This document shows positions 14,972 through 22,564 of a DNA stretch of 32,269 nt, piece by piece (the stretch's first letter is position 1; every line of letters starts with the position of its first letter). Source of the stretch: DATDSR01 sp038062165 (GTDB lineage Bacteria > Patescibacteriota > Minisyncoccia > Phycocordibacterales > DATDSR01). The translations under genes were made by a program, and so were the position numbers. The notes under the pieces were generated by a model. The model was not told the DNA's origin. It worked only from the letters and a program-made list of their open reading frames with translations, and ran no database searches. Where the stretch lies: positions 1-32,269 of the forward strand of contig JBBTXQ010000039.1 in assembly GCA_038062165.1 (NCBI GenBank). Direction: 5' to 3'.

Positions 14972-16399
14972 CAGTTTCTCAACTACTTGTTCGATCATAG
15001 TCCGGAAGCTGTGGGAGCCTAGGAAGACGATTACTGTACCATCCGCACTTGGCCACCCGGTGGCCAAGTTGATTAATTCAGTAACTAATTTATCATCGTT
15101 CGGGATGTACTGAGTATTAGAGTGAGAACGCGCAATAAGTTTGGCTAGATCTTTCCCATCAATGGGCTTGTTGTGAACACTAGGATCGACCTTCAACTTA
15201 GTAAGTTGAGGTATCATCACTATGTCGGCGGCTGAAAATGCATCCGTGTACTTGACGGCAGACTCGGGCGTACGGCCGCCAATGTTGGGTTCGTAAATCG
15301 CAATTATTTTTTCTTTATCGTAAATTTTACGCAAATCTCGCAGAACTGATTTTGCTTTCTCCGGTGTGGGAGCGTGACAATCAAAAACAGTCACTCCCAA
15401 CCGTTCACTTTCAAATCTTTTTTCAAATCTACGCTTGATGCCAGAGAAACTTGCTAAGCACGAGATTATAGTTTTTACGGGAATGCCAATTTCTTTGGCT
15501 AGCACGAAACAGCCAGTGATATTTTCGGCTTGGAAATTGCCGATCATTTGCGATTCTATTGCCGTTGCCTCGTTGCCTCTCACGATTCCAAATCTTATGC
15601 CATCACGCGACTCGCCCACTTTGACATACTGATAATCTGCGCTCGAACGTGTGCCATAAGTGACGGCACGACATTTTGCATATCCTATTACTTTGCGTAC
15701 ACCGGGGTTATCAATACATGCTACCAATAGACCAGTTTCAGGGAGAGACGAAACTAGATTTTCGAATGCCGAGAAGTACGCATCTTCTGTTGGATATAGA
15801 TCAGCATGATCCCACGAGACAGATGTGAGAAGTAAGTGAGTGGGCGAGTAGTAAGAGAATTTGGCTCGTGTGTCCCAGATAGCAGATTTGTACTCGTCAC
15901 CTTCGAGCACACTCCAATCAGATTCGGATAATTTACCACTTGGCATTCCAATGGGTACGCCGCCGATCATAAATGTCGGGTCATAATTTGCTTCCGTGAG
16001 AATGTGGGCGAGTATAGCGGCACAGGTTGTCTTGCCCCAGGTACCCACTGTCACGATAGAATTCTCTCTAACAAAATATTTCCCCACAAACTCCGCGAAA
16101 GAAAGGATGGGGATATTATGATCCTCTGCCCACTTTAATTCTGGATTAGTTGAACTGGTGCCCCCACCCCCAGCTATTACCATGCTAGGTGTACCCATTT
16201 GCTCCATTTGCTCTGGGTGCCAACCCGCATAGAAAGTTACCCCAGCCTTCTCTAGGGCTGTTGATACAGGCGGGTAGAAGCCCTTATCCGATCCGGTTAC
16301 CCGGTAACCGGATTTGTGTAGAGCAATAGCGACTGCACTAGTTCCCACCCCGCAGATGCCCGCGAAGTGTATGCGTATCTCTTTGCCAAGTTGTTCCAT
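14963..16399 (-). CDS. mpl: Mpl-like Mur ligase (UDP-MurNAc : murein tripeptide ligase), 478 aa
   Basis: The protein has the Mur ligase order. A Rossmann start, IHFAGICGVG (10-19), leads into VTGSD (34-38). The ATP P-loop is GTWGKTT (119-125), with Trp for the usual His. EGDEY (166-170), DTRAKF (176-181) and DHAD (197-200) follow. The EGDEY-D-R-KF spacing and the later FDCHAPTPEK and IYEPNIGGRT are closer to Mpl than to MurC. Mpl joins recycled L-Ala-D-Glu-mDAP to UDP-MurNAc; MurC activity is possible if no other MurC exists. The chosen ATG follows an in-frame TTG by one codon. The gene overlaps its upstream neighbour by 62 nt. Two perfect palindromes lie inside it (residues 29-36 and 444-451). 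Confidence 0.82.
   Translation of the reverse strand: MEQLGKEIRIHFAGICGVGTSAVAIALHKSGYRVTGSDKGFYPPVSTALEKAGVTFYAGWHPEQMEQMGTPSMVIAGGGGTSSTNPELKWAEDHNIPILSFAEFVGKYFVRENSIVTVGTWGKTTCAAILAHILTEANYDPTFMIGGVPIGMPSGKLSESDWSVLEGDEYKSAIWDTRAKFSYYSPTHLLLTSVSWDHADLYPTEDAYFSAFENLVSSLPETGLLVACIDNPGVRKVIGYAKCRAVTYGTRSSADYQYVKVGESRDGIRFGIVRGNEATAIESQMIGNFQAENITGCFVLAKEIGIPVKTIISCLASFSGIKRRFEKRFESERLGVTVFDCHAPTPEKAKSVLRDLRKIYDKEKIIAIYEPNIGGRTPESAVKYTDAFSAADIVMIPQLTKLKVDPSVHNKPIDGKDLAKLIARSHSNTQYIPNDDKLVTELINLATGWPSADGTVIVFLGSHSFRTMIEQVVEKLKV
15047..15069. repeat. Perfect 23-nt palindrome in the Mur ligase gene (11+1+11)
   Basis: The arms ACTTGGCCACC and GGTGGCCAAGT flank one C. It falls in the C-terminal domain and shares the ACC-C-GGT centre with the palindrome at 16291. 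Confidence 0.9.
16291..16313. repeat. Perfect 23-nt palindrome in the Mur ligase gene (11+1+11)
   Basis: The arms ATCCGGTTACC and GGTAACCGGAT flank one C. The same core, identical over 23 nt, recurs inside a glycosyltransferase gene at 26461-26483. The stretch encodes residues 29-36, including part of the conserved VTGSD motif. Confidence 0.9.
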
Positions 16400-16985
16400 C
16401 AAACCATTCTAGACCAGAAAACTGTAGTTTGTAAGTGTCTGTGGGTCTCGTGGCACTGCCCAAGTAAATATATTTCTTGTCAGATTCTTTGGCCCAGGCG
16501 ATTGCCCGCGTCATCATCCCCAATCCCATGTCCTTAGTCGCCTTGCCGCTAAGTGAGTAGAATGGGTAAGCGTAGTGCAGTATGTTCTTGCTCGTGTAGC
16601 AAATTACGTAACCCGTGCCGAAGTCGAGTAGTGTATTGAAGTTTGATTTACTAGGCACCGTCAAGAGCTCTTTAGCTTTGTTGGCGCTGAAAGTTTTCTC
16701 ACCAAAACGATCATAAAAATCTTTTGCCAGCTTAGCCATGCCCCACTTGTATTCAAACTCACCAGATTCAAGATTGTGTATGGTGAACGGTATCTCCTCT
16801 GTTTTCTTGATCATTCTTTTATTCTCGCTTGAGAGTTCAAATTTAGTCAAATCAACGCGTAGTGACCTAGTCTGATCAACCACTCCTTTCCCAAGTCGCG
16901 TAAAAACATAACCCATATCATACATCTTCTCGATATTCTCATCAGAGAAATCTGTGATAGTTTTCTTGTCCCACGATAGATACAT
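16338..16985 (-). CDS. ATE/FemX-like aminoacyl- or acyltransferase (GNAT fold), 215 aa
   Basis: The C-terminal half has the GNAT pattern seen in arginyl/leucyl-protein transferases: GTGYVICY strand, ILHYAYPFYSL, then LGLGMMTRAIAWAKESDKKYIYLGSA and YKLQFSGLEWFDG. The N-terminal part opens YLSWDKKTITDFSDENIEKMYDMGYVFTR. Size is below that of bacterial Bpt/ATE proteins (about 240 aa). The gene lies between mraY and the Mpl-like gene, starting 5 nt after mraY ends. Because the ATE and FemABX families share this fold, a peptidoglycan-bridge aminoacyltransferase that uses aminoacyl-tRNA is an attractive inference; N-degron tagging of proteins is the alternative. No Shine-Dalgarno is present. Confidence 0.6.
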   Translation of the reverse strand: MYLSWDKKTITDFSDENIEKMYDMGYVFTRLGKGVVDQTRSLRVDLTKFELSSENKRMIKKTEEIPFTIHNLESGEFEYKWGMAKLAKDFYDRFGEKTFSANKAKELLTVPSKSNFNTLLDFGTGYVICYTSKNILHYAYPFYSLSGKATKDMGLGMMTRAIAWAKESDKKYIYLGSATRPTDTYKLQFSGLEWFDGTTWQRDTHTLRGHLRGGN

Positions 16986-16989
16986 ATGA

Positions 16990-18135
16990 TTAGTGCAAGG
17001 CGAGCCAGAGACCGAAGATAACCGCCACGAGGTGGACGAGCCAGAAGCGCATTACTATCTTTTCCTCGCTCCAGCCTATTAGTTCGTAGTGGTGATGAAG
17101 TGGAGCCATACGGAATATGCGTTTGCCGAAGAAGTTGCGGCCAATTACTTGGACGATGACCGTGAGAGTCTCGATGACGAAAATAAATGCCAAGAAAGGG
17201 AGCACTACAATTGCGTTTAATACCACGGCGTTGATGCCCATGAGTGCTCCCAAGCCCAAACTTCCCACATCCCCCATTTGGAATCTGGCTGGTTTGACGT
17301 TGAAGTATGTGTACGTAATAAGTGCACCTACTACCATTGCGTTTAGTATCGCAATTTCTGGCAAGCCTCTGACCCAAGCCAATACTCCCATTGCACCGAA
17401 TGTCGGTATAAGTGCCCCTCCTGCGAGGCCGTCGAGACCATCAGCAATATTGACTGAATTAGCCGCGGCTATGACCACGAAGATAATGAGAGGTATTATC
17501 CAGAAGTCGATATTCATCATACCATCTCCGCCAAAGGCGGATCCGCCTCCGGAGGAGAAGGGTATGGCGATCTCACGCCAGTGTTCGCCCAGTTTCCAAT
17601 AGACCCACCAGGCGGATATGCCTCCTGCTACGAATTGCATAATAAATTTCTCATGCACGTGTATACCTCGACCTGGATGCGAACCTAGCCAGACACTTAT
17701 GCGTTTGAAAGCAGTCCAAGGGAGTGTGAGTACAAGCCAAATTCGCATGGGGATGTTTTTGTGCACTTTTATCAAATTCCAAACATGAGCGACCTTGCGC
17801 GAACGTCTCGGCGTGCCGAAGATATTGAGCAGATCATCGAAGCCGCCCAAGAGTGCAGATAAAAGCATTACTCCGATTGGAACCCAAGTGAAGGCGCGTG
17901 ACCAGTTGAAAAAGTAAGTGAGAATAGCCACCGTGATTATTACAAGCAAACCGCCCATGATGGGCGTACCTTCTTTACCTTGACGCGATTCAATAGAAAG
18001 AGTGGCATCGTAATCCCGTCTACGGGTGATCTTGAATCTGTAAAGAAAGGTAGTTAAAAGTGGCGCCCAAATGGCGCTTATCAAACAGGCCAGCAAAGCA
18101 TAACCCAATAACCTGATTAGAAACTCCACTGTCAT
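16990..18135 (-). CDS. mraY: Phospho-N-acetylmuramoyl-pentapeptide transferase, 381 aa
   Basis: MraY transfers phospho-MurNAc-pentapeptide to undecaprenyl phosphate to make lipid I at the membrane. Family motifs are in place: GTPIMGG (56-62), the catalytic DDLLNIFG (100-107, Asp-Asp), NSVNIADGLDGLAGG (226-240), MGDVGSLGLGA (287-297) and the LHHHYEL segment (346-352). About ten membrane helices are predicted. The loop at residues 194-203 is a Ser/Gly stretch encoded by nested palindromes, absent from typical MraY. The mRNA should be leaderless: TATAGT lies 6 nt before the ATG, directly after the TGA of the preceding gene. Confidence 0.95.
   Translation of the reverse strand: MTVEFLIRLLGYALLACLISAIWAPLLTTFLYRFKITRRRDYDATLSIESRQGKEGTPIMGGLLVIITVAILTYFFNWSRAFTWVPIGVMLLSALLGGFDDLLNIFGTPRRSRKVAHVWNLIKVHKNIPMRIWLVLTLPWTAFKRISVWLGSHPGRGIHVHEKFIMQFVAGGISAWWVYWKLGEHWREIAIPFSSGGGSAFGGDGMMNIDFWIIPLIIFVVIAAANSVNIADGLDGLAGGALIPTFGAMGVLAWVRGLPEIAILNAMVVGALITYTYFNVKPARFQMGDVGSLGLGALMGINAVVLNAIVVLPFLAFIFVIETLTVIVQVIGRNFFGKRIFRMAPLHHHYELIGWSEEKIVMRFWLVHLVAVIFGLWLALH
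17527..17547. repeat. Nested palindromes inside mraY
   Basis: TCCGCC-AAA-GGCGGA (17527-17541) overlaps GGCGGATCCGCC (17536-17547). The segment encodes the Ser/Gly-rich loop SSGGGSAFGG of MraY, which looks inserted. Confidence 0.8.
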
Positions 18136-18141
18136 AGAGAC

Positions 18142-18150
18142 ACTATATCA
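18142..18150 (-). promoter_or_regulatory. Extended -10 of mraY sharing the upstream TGA stop codon
   Basis: The stop TGA (18150-18148) of the NlpC/P60-like gene runs straight into TATAGT (18147-18142), making TGnTATAGT. Six bases separate it from the mraY ATG, so the mRNA is expected to be leaderless. Confidence 0.7.
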
Positions 18151-18933
18151 TAGCCAATTGAGACGGCGCAGAGACAGACTTCCTGCCGCACTTGCCTTGT
18201 GGTAGGTGAAGTTTTCGAGGCCAATCTTCCCGTTTTCGATCCAGGTTTGGTCCAACAGACTTTTATTAATGTTTTTGATCGCAATTCGACCTTCGCGCAC
18301 ACCGTGGCCGAATTTGCCATCTACGGGCCACGCAATTGAGTGAATATAGTGAATTTCTGTAGGCATATTTTGTATCAGATTAACTTGAGTGACTATGAGT
18401 ACATGATTAGCACTGATATTCGTTCCAGATTCAAGAATTACGATTAAGTCTGCAGGTGTAATGTCGAGTAAGGGTATCTCATGCGAGTTAGTCTCATACG
18501 CAAATGTACGCACTCCCGCATTCTCGACATATCGGCGCCGGAAGAACCTGCCTAGACGCATAAACGGGCCATTTGCGGAGGGAAAATTAAGTTGAGAGGC
18601 AAGTGTGCCTTTGCCGCGGGCAGTGCTCTCGGCATCAAGAATATAATAAGCAAGCCCCGAACAATCTATGCCTATATTGTGTTCTATCAAGAACTTCTTT
18701 TGCAATTCTGGTGTGAGGTTTTTGAAATCAACTTTTTCTCGCAGGGCATAAATTAGTACTTCGTGAGCTATCTCTTCAGGCGAGCCTTTGCCTACCAATA
18801 CGCGCAAGGCCATGCGCACTTGTCGGTGCTTATTGTTGTAATAGGGTACGTTCTCGTAGTCTTTTACAATTTCAAGCGCCTCTTTAGAAAGAGTTCTAAT
18901 TATTTTCCCGTCTGTTAATTGTTCGTCGGCCAT
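18148..18933 (-). CDS. NlpC/P60-like cysteine peptidase domain protein, 261 aa
   Basis: The sequence IDCSGLAYYIL (C91) matches the nucleophile motif DCSG of NlpC/P60 enzymes, and ITPADLIVI (158-166) followed by ANHVLIV (H177) matches the strand before and at the catalytic His; HYIH at 195-198 may supply the third residue. NlpC/P60 enzymes cut murein stem peptides. No signal peptide or membrane helix is seen, so it may act in the cytoplasm on recycled muropeptides, which would suit the Mpl-like ligase in the same cluster. The start is taken at ATG 18933 (MADEQL); an upstream ATG at 18945 is also in frame. It overlaps the preceding gene by 38 nt. Confidence 0.65.
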   Translation of the reverse strand: MADEQLTDGKIIRTLSKEALEIVKDYENVPYYNNKHRQVRMALRVLVGKGSPEEIAHEVLIYALREKVDFKNLTPELQKKFLIEHNIGIDCSGLAYYILDAESTARGKGTLASQLNFPSANGPFMRLGRFFRRRYVENAGVRTFAYETNSHEIPLLDITPADLIVILESGTNISANHVLIVTQVNLIQNMPTEIHYIHSIAWPVDGKFGHGVREGRIAIKNINKSLLDQTWIENGKIGLENFTYHKASAAGSLSLRRLNWL

Positions 18934-19891
18934 GTTTAATCTCAATTAATTTTTCTTTCGACAAGTCCAGTCCCACGAGAGCTGATATGTGTGCCTCAAA
19001 AGTTGTTATGCCAACGAAAACGAAGACCTGGTCTTCGCGAAGACCTGGTCTTCGTTGTTCGTTTTGGAGTTGAGATTCGAATGTGGTTGAGGCAGGTTGA
19101 CGCGCGTTTACTTCTATTAAATACATTTTGCCCGTGCTTTTCTCTCGGATTATATCTACACCGAATAAGCCCTTCCAACCATCACTTGCGAGTTTCTCTC
19201 CTATTTTTTTTACAATTTTCTTATACTCACCCTTTTCTGCTTCTGTGAGCATAGTCTCTGCGAGCGACCAGTCGTTGCCTACGGTGGCGAAGGGGTTGTC
19301 TGTCAGGGCACTGTCGCCCGTGATCTGGTAACTAATATTGCCAGTCATCACGTTACCCGAACTTGTCACAATGTTGTTGTTCGTAAAAGTGTCGCCATTA
19401 ATTAATTTACTTACTCGCACTTTTCTGTACGGAAACTGTTTAATAATTTCGCCCAGATCTTTCTCATCTTTTATCAACTTAGTGCCTTCGCCGGAGTGAC
19501 CCCAATTGTATTGCAGAACAAAGGGTGTGGCCCATCTGCAATCAGAAACTTGCCCTTCCCAATGCTCGGGTAAAAGCGAGGCAAGTGGACCAAGCCATGC
19601 CACTTGCGAGACTTTACCCTCTACTTTTTCAGCCAGTGAAGCTGAAGGGTTGAGTAGAGGCCAATTGTGAGCGCGACAAACTTCTTCAACTTGTCTATTA
19701 GGCTTAAACACGAGCACACTCTCGCCCGGTTTAATTTCCAAACTCTGCATTAATTCGCGCGTGCTTTTATTTTGGTCAGAAACTATCCTATATCCCTCTG
19801 TTTCGGAGGGCAGGCCTTCGGCCCGTTCGCGATCGCGGGTGACATAGACCACTGGATGAATGGCCAAATAATCGTATAATGGCTTAAACAT
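18896..19891 (-). CDS. ATP-grasp ligase of unknown substrate, 331 aa
   Basis: ATP-grasp features are visible in the central and C-terminal parts: FVLQYNWGHSGEGTKLI (124-140, nucleotide loop), YRKVRVSKLI (155-164), and GLFGVDIIRE...MYLIEVNARQPAS (241-268) with the Mg-binding Glu260 and Asn262. An N-terminal pre-ATP-grasp domain contains a VYVTRD segment. The product is probably an amide ligase; its cluster suggests a peptidoglycan or stem-peptide substrate, but this is inference. Residues 280-290 (RRPGLREDQVF) are encoded by two tandem palindromes, apparently an insertion after the active-site Asn. The ATG at 19891 is only 3 bp from the divergent rsmI ATG; the longer frame to 20068 would cover rsmI and has no support. 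Confidence 0.7.
   Translation of the reverse strand: MFKPLYDYLAIHPVVYVTRDRERAEGLPSETEGYRIVSDQNKSTRELMQSLEIKPGESVLVFKPNRQVEEVCRAHNWPLLNPSASLAEKVEGKVSQVAWLGPLASLLPEHWEGQVSDCRWATPFVLQYNWGHSGEGTKLIKDEKDLGEIIKQFPYRKVRVSKLINGDTFTNNNIVTSSGNVMTGNISYQITGDSALTDNPFATVGNDWSLAETMLTEAEKGEYKKIVKKIGEKLASDGWKGLFGVDIIREKSTGKMYLIEVNARQPASTTFESQLQNEQRRPGLREDQVFVFVGITTFEAHISALVGLDLSKEKLIEIKHGRRTINRRENN
19021..19054. repeat. Two tandem copies of a 17-nt palindrome in the ATP-grasp gene
   Basis: CGAAGACCTGGTCTTCG occurs twice back to back (19021-19037 and 19038-19054), each a perfect palindrome around a central T. It encodes eleven extra residues near the end of the ATP-grasp domain. Confidence 0.95.
19875..19880 (+). 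promoter_or_regulatory. -10 box of rsmI inside the divergent gene
   Basis: TATAAT at 19875-19880 lies within the first codons of the divergent ATP-grasp gene. It predicts a leader of about 7-8 nt before the rsmI ATG at 19895. Confidence 0.6.
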
Positions 19892-19894
19892 ACT

Positions 19895-20557
19895 ATGCCT
19901 ACACTCTACATCGTTGGTACGCCTATTGGCAATCTCGAAGATATTAGCCTGCGAGCCTTGCGCATTTTGGGTGAGGTTGATGTGATATTTTGTGAAGATA
20001 CTAGAGTAACAGCAAAACTGCTCAAACATCTCAAACTGAACAAACCACTCAAACAATTTCACAAACATTCAAATGTTCCAAACATATTAAACTACTATTC
20101 AATTGCCTACGTTAGTGATGCTGGGACCCCCGGCATATCTGATCCGGGAGCTATGCTGATAAAATATGCGCGCGAGCAGGGCTGGGATGTTGTGAGCGTG
20201 CCCGGGCCATCGGCTCTTACAGCCCTTATTTCAATTTCTGGACTAGAATTGCACGAGTTTACATTTTTGGGATTTTTGCCGCACAAAAAGGGGAGAGAAA
20301 CTCTAATTAAAGAAATAGCTCAATCAGATAGGGCGATGATCGTGTATGAATCGCCGCATAGAATAATTAAATTTCTTGAAAAATTAGCAGAATTTGCGCC
20401 AGATAAAAAAGTAATAATAGGTAGAGAATTGACGAAAAAATTTGAAGAGGTTCTAGTAGGCACCCCATCTGAACTTGCTAAATTTTTGCAAGCAAATCCT
20501 ATCAAACAAAAAGGCGAATTCGTAGTTTTAATTTACAACAATGACCCAAGCAAATAA
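19895..20557 (+). CDS. rsmI: 16S rRNA 2'-O-methyltransferase RsmI, 220 aa
   Basis: RsmI methylates C1402 in the 16S decoding centre using S-adenosylmethionine. The tetrapyrrole-methylase-type motifs are clear: VGTPIGNL (7-14), FCEDTR (32-37), AYVSDAGTPGISDPG (71-85), VPGPSALTALISISG, FLGFLPHKKG and the ESPHRI segment. The stretch between the HKHS motif and VSDAG is about seven residues shorter than usual. The C-terminal domain of longer homologues is reduced. The start codon lies 3 bp from the start of the divergent ATP-grasp gene. The end overlaps the next gene by 17 nt. Confidence 0.95.
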   Translation: MPTLYIVGTPIGNLEDISLRALRILGEVDVIFCEDTRVTAKLLKHLKLNKPLKQFHKHSNVPNILNYYSIAYVSDAGTPGISDPGAMLIKYAREQGWDVVSVPGPSALTALISISGLELHEFTFLGFLPHKKGRETLIKEIAQSDRAMIVYESPHRIIKFLEKLAEFAPDKKVIIGRELTKKFEEVLVGTPSELAKFLQANPIKQKGEFVVLIYNNDPSK

Positions 20558-21122
20558 GCAGTTAGTTATGACTATAGGATTGCCATTTTCTGGCAAATCA
20601 ACTATGGCACAGGAGTATAAGGCCATGGGATGGGAGATTATTGAACGCGACGTGCTACTTCAAGAAGTAATTGACTCACCTGAGTTCAAAGATTGGTCAG
20701 ACAAACTTTACGAAACCACAGAAGACAACAGAGAAGTTTTCCTGGAGAAGAGCAAAGTTGCAACTTTTTTGATTGGAGAAAGAGTTAAGAAATTGATAAG
20801 ACAGAGTTTGAACCCACATATTTTCTATGACGGCACAAATCTTCAAAGGGAAACTCGTGAACCAATTTTAGAACTAAATAAGGAGGGTTGGCAAATAAAC
20901 GCAATTTACTTTGACTTACCCATTGACGTGATTATTGAGAGAGCTCTAGAAGCGAAGCGATCTAGAGAAGGTAAATTCAATGAGGGAGCATTCAGGAGTC
21001 TGCATCTAATGACCCAAATGCTTAATCCACCAACTGAAGAAGAAGGGTTCCGTGAAATAAAAGTTATTCGAGAAAATAGAGAAGCTTCAATAGAGCTTCG
21101 TAATCAAATAAAAAAGAAATAG
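20541..21122 (+). CDS. P-loop kinase (AAA_33/Zeta-type), 193 aa
   Basis: A Walker A motif, GLPFSGKST (13-21), follows a short beta strand, and later come ERDVLL, FYDGTNLQRETRE and IYFDLP, the layout of the polynucleotide-kinase-like/Zeta kinase superfamily. An Arg-rich lid (ERALEAKRSREGK) follows. The substrate is not evident; small-molecule or nucleic-acid 5'-OH phosphorylation is typical of relatives. No antitoxin-like gene is adjacent, so a toxin role is not supported. The gene overlaps rsmI by 17 nt and is probably co-transcribed with it. Confidence 0.7.
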   Translation: MTQANKQLVMTIGLPFSGKSTMAQEYKAMGWEIIERDVLLQEVIDSPEFKDWSDKLYETTEDNREVFLEKSKVATFLIGERVKKLIRQSLNPHIFYDGTNLQRETREPILELNKEGWQINAIYFDLPIDVIIERALEAKRSREGKFNEGAFRSLHLMTQMLNPPTEEEGFREIKVIRENREASIELRNQIKKK

Positions 21123-21270
21123 TAAAATAATTTCTTAAGCAAATATACGATTATAATAACGATCGTATGATTCTTCGTATGGTGGGGGCAACTGTTTGTC
21201 TAGATTAAATACTTGAATGTCGGTCGTTTATGGGTGGCTAGTCTTTATCTCTTTGTGTTATAATTTCTAG
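21123..21270 (+). other. Intergenic region with two -10 boxes
   Basis: ATACGAT/ATCGTAT (around 21145-21168) can form a small hairpin. A TATAAT at 21152-21157 stands 9 nt before an ATG that opens only 13 codons (21167-21208), so a leaderless leader peptide or a decayed gene start is possible. The second box, at 21259, belongs to the next gene. Confidence 0.4.
21256..21264 (+). promoter_or_regulatory. Perfect extended -10 box of a leaderless transcript
   Basis: TGtTATAAT at 21256-21264 lies 6 nt before the ATG at 21271. This is the best promoter match in the window. Confidence 0.8.
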
Positions 21271-21474
21271 ATGAAGCTTTGGTGGATTATTTTTGGTTGT
21301 GGTTTGATCGCTTTTTTCTTGCCAATTTTGGGATTCCCGCAGGCATTCGATAATACTATCTACATTTTGACTGGATTATTATTGATGGCACTTACTCTGC
21401 GCGAAATACGCAAGGGTTATGTGCGGGAACTATATGAGCAAGACAAGAATCGAGATCAAAATACTGCTAGCTAG
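21271..21474 (+). CDS. Small membrane protein, two helices, 67 aa
   Basis: Two hydrophobic helices (about residues 4-22 and 29-46) are followed by a charged tail. I do not recognise a family. Its start is well defined by an extended -10 box 6 nt upstream. It overlaps the following gene by about 40 nt in another frame, so the pair is probably co-expressed; a role in envelope assembly is only suggested by this link. Confidence 0.65.
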   Translation: MKLWWIIFGCGLIAFFLPILGFPQAFDNTIYILTGLLLMALTLREIRKGYVRELYEQDKNRDQNTAS

Positions 21475-22564
21475 TATTTTTGTTCTAGTAATTCTTTATG
21501 TGGCATGGGTACGCCCGGTCGCTTTCCAATACGATACAAACATACCTGCTCCAGAAAAAGTTGAGAAGAAAGTGGTTCACACAATCACACCCGAGCCGGT
21601 TAAAGCGTTGTATATGACTTCATACGTAGCCGCTGTACCTACGTGGCGCGAAAAAATTTTGAAACTAATAGACGACACAGAACTCAACGCTCTGGTAATT
21701 GACATCAAGGATTATACGGGTGTTAACGTATTAGAACGCGCGCCAGATATTGCAGATTTTATAGAAGAATTACACAAGCACAATGTGTATGTCATTGGTC
21801 GAGTGTCTGTTTTCCAGGATCAGCAATATGTCAGAGAGCATCCAGAGTACGCCGTGCGACGCAAAGATAACGGCGACCTGCCTGCCGGCGAGGCAGGTGT
21901 GTGGCGAGATAGAAAGGGAATTGCTTGGCTTGATCCCAGTTCGCATGAGGTGTGGGATTATATTGTGGGTATTGCTCGTAATTCTTACTATAAACTTGGT
22001 TTTGACGAAATTAATTTTGACTACATCAGATTTCCGTCTGACGGCGACATGAGCAATGTTTATTACGAATATTCGAGCACGAGTGCGAGCGTGAGCAAGT
22101 CGGATAAAATGAAGAGTTTCTATAAATATCTTGATCAAGAATTACGCAGTGAAAGTATTCCCATATCGGCCGACTTATTTGGCATGACTACAACTAATAC
22201 AGATGATCTTGGCATCGGTCAGGTTCTCGAGAACGCACTTATGCACTTCGACTACGTGAGTCCTATGGTTTATCCATCACATTATCCGCCCACATTCAAT
22301 GGTTGGGCTAATCCAAACAAAGTGCCTTACGAGATCGTGAATTTCTCAATGATCAAAGCAGCTACCCGTGCGTCACTTGCCAGTACCAGTCCGTACAAGT
22401 TGAGACCTTGGTTGCAAGATTTCGATTACGGTGGCGATTATGGCGAGGCCGAAGTGCGCGCGCAAATTCAAGCCGTCTACGACGCTGGCCTCACGAGTTG
22501 GATGCTCTGGGACCCGGGAGTTAAGTATACGCCGTCAGCTCTTAACCCTGCTATAATAGAGTAA
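21434..22564 (+). CDS. Putative glycoside hydrolase (DUF4015 type), membrane-anchored, 376 aa
   Basis: An N-terminal membrane helix (about 9-25) anchors an extracytoplasmic domain. The TIM-barrel family pattern of DUF4015 is recognisable: VKALYMTSYVA, LNALVIDIKDYTG, YVIGRVSVFQD, the VWRDRKGIAWLDPSS segment, GFDEINFDYIRFPSDG, ISADLFGMTT, FDYVSPMVYPSHYP and GLTSWMLWDPG. The substrate of this family is unproven; cell-wall glycan is often assumed. Residues 148-155 (DLPAGEAG) come from a palindrome (21876-21898) and interrupt the run-up to VWRD. The ATG at 21434 is preferred to 21419 because it starts directly before the basic-hydrophobic segment. Confidence 0.8.
   Translation: MSKTRIEIKILLASIFVLVILYVAWVRPVAFQYDTNIPAPEKVEKKVVHTITPEPVKALYMTSYVAAVPTWREKILKLIDDTELNALVIDIKDYTGVNVLERAPDIADFIEELHKHNVYVIGRVSVFQDQQYVREHPEYAVRRKDNGDLPAGEAGVWRDRKGIAWLDPSSHEVWDYIVGIARNSYYKLGFDEINFDYIRFPSDGDMSNVYYEYSSTSASVSKSDKMKSFYKYLDQELRSESIPISADLFGMTTTNTDDLGIGQVLENALMHFDYVSPMVYPSHYPPTFNGWANPNKVPYEIVNFSMIKAATRASLASTSPYKLRPWLQDFDYGGDYGEAEVRAQIQAVYDAGLTSWMLWDPGVKYTPSALNPAIIE
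21876..21898. repeat. Palindrome inside the DUF4015 gene (8+7+8)
   Basis: ACCTGCCT and AGGCAGGT flank a 7-nt spacer. It encodes the apparently inserted residues LPAGEAG. I recall similar CCTGCC/GGCAGG palindromes with PAG-type translations in other CPR genes, but could not verify this here. Confidence 0.85.
22552..22564 (+). promoter_or_regulatory. -10 box inside the end of the upstream gene
   Basis: TATAAT at 22552-22557 lies in the last codons of the DUF4015 gene, 7 nt before the ATG at 22565. The stop TAA abuts the ATG directly. Confidence 0.7.

Noticed and set aside
14973..15069. Palindromes in coding genes read as terminators
   Set aside because: Apart from 14939-14961 they lie well inside coding sequence and have no T-tract.
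19892..20068. Longer ATP-grasp frame starting at 20068
   Set aside because: The extra 59 residues are antisense to the strongly conserved start of rsmI and show no domain pattern.
20541..21122. Zeta-type toxin
   Set aside because: The P-loop kinase has no adjacent antitoxin-like gene and is coupled to the housekeeping gene rsmI.
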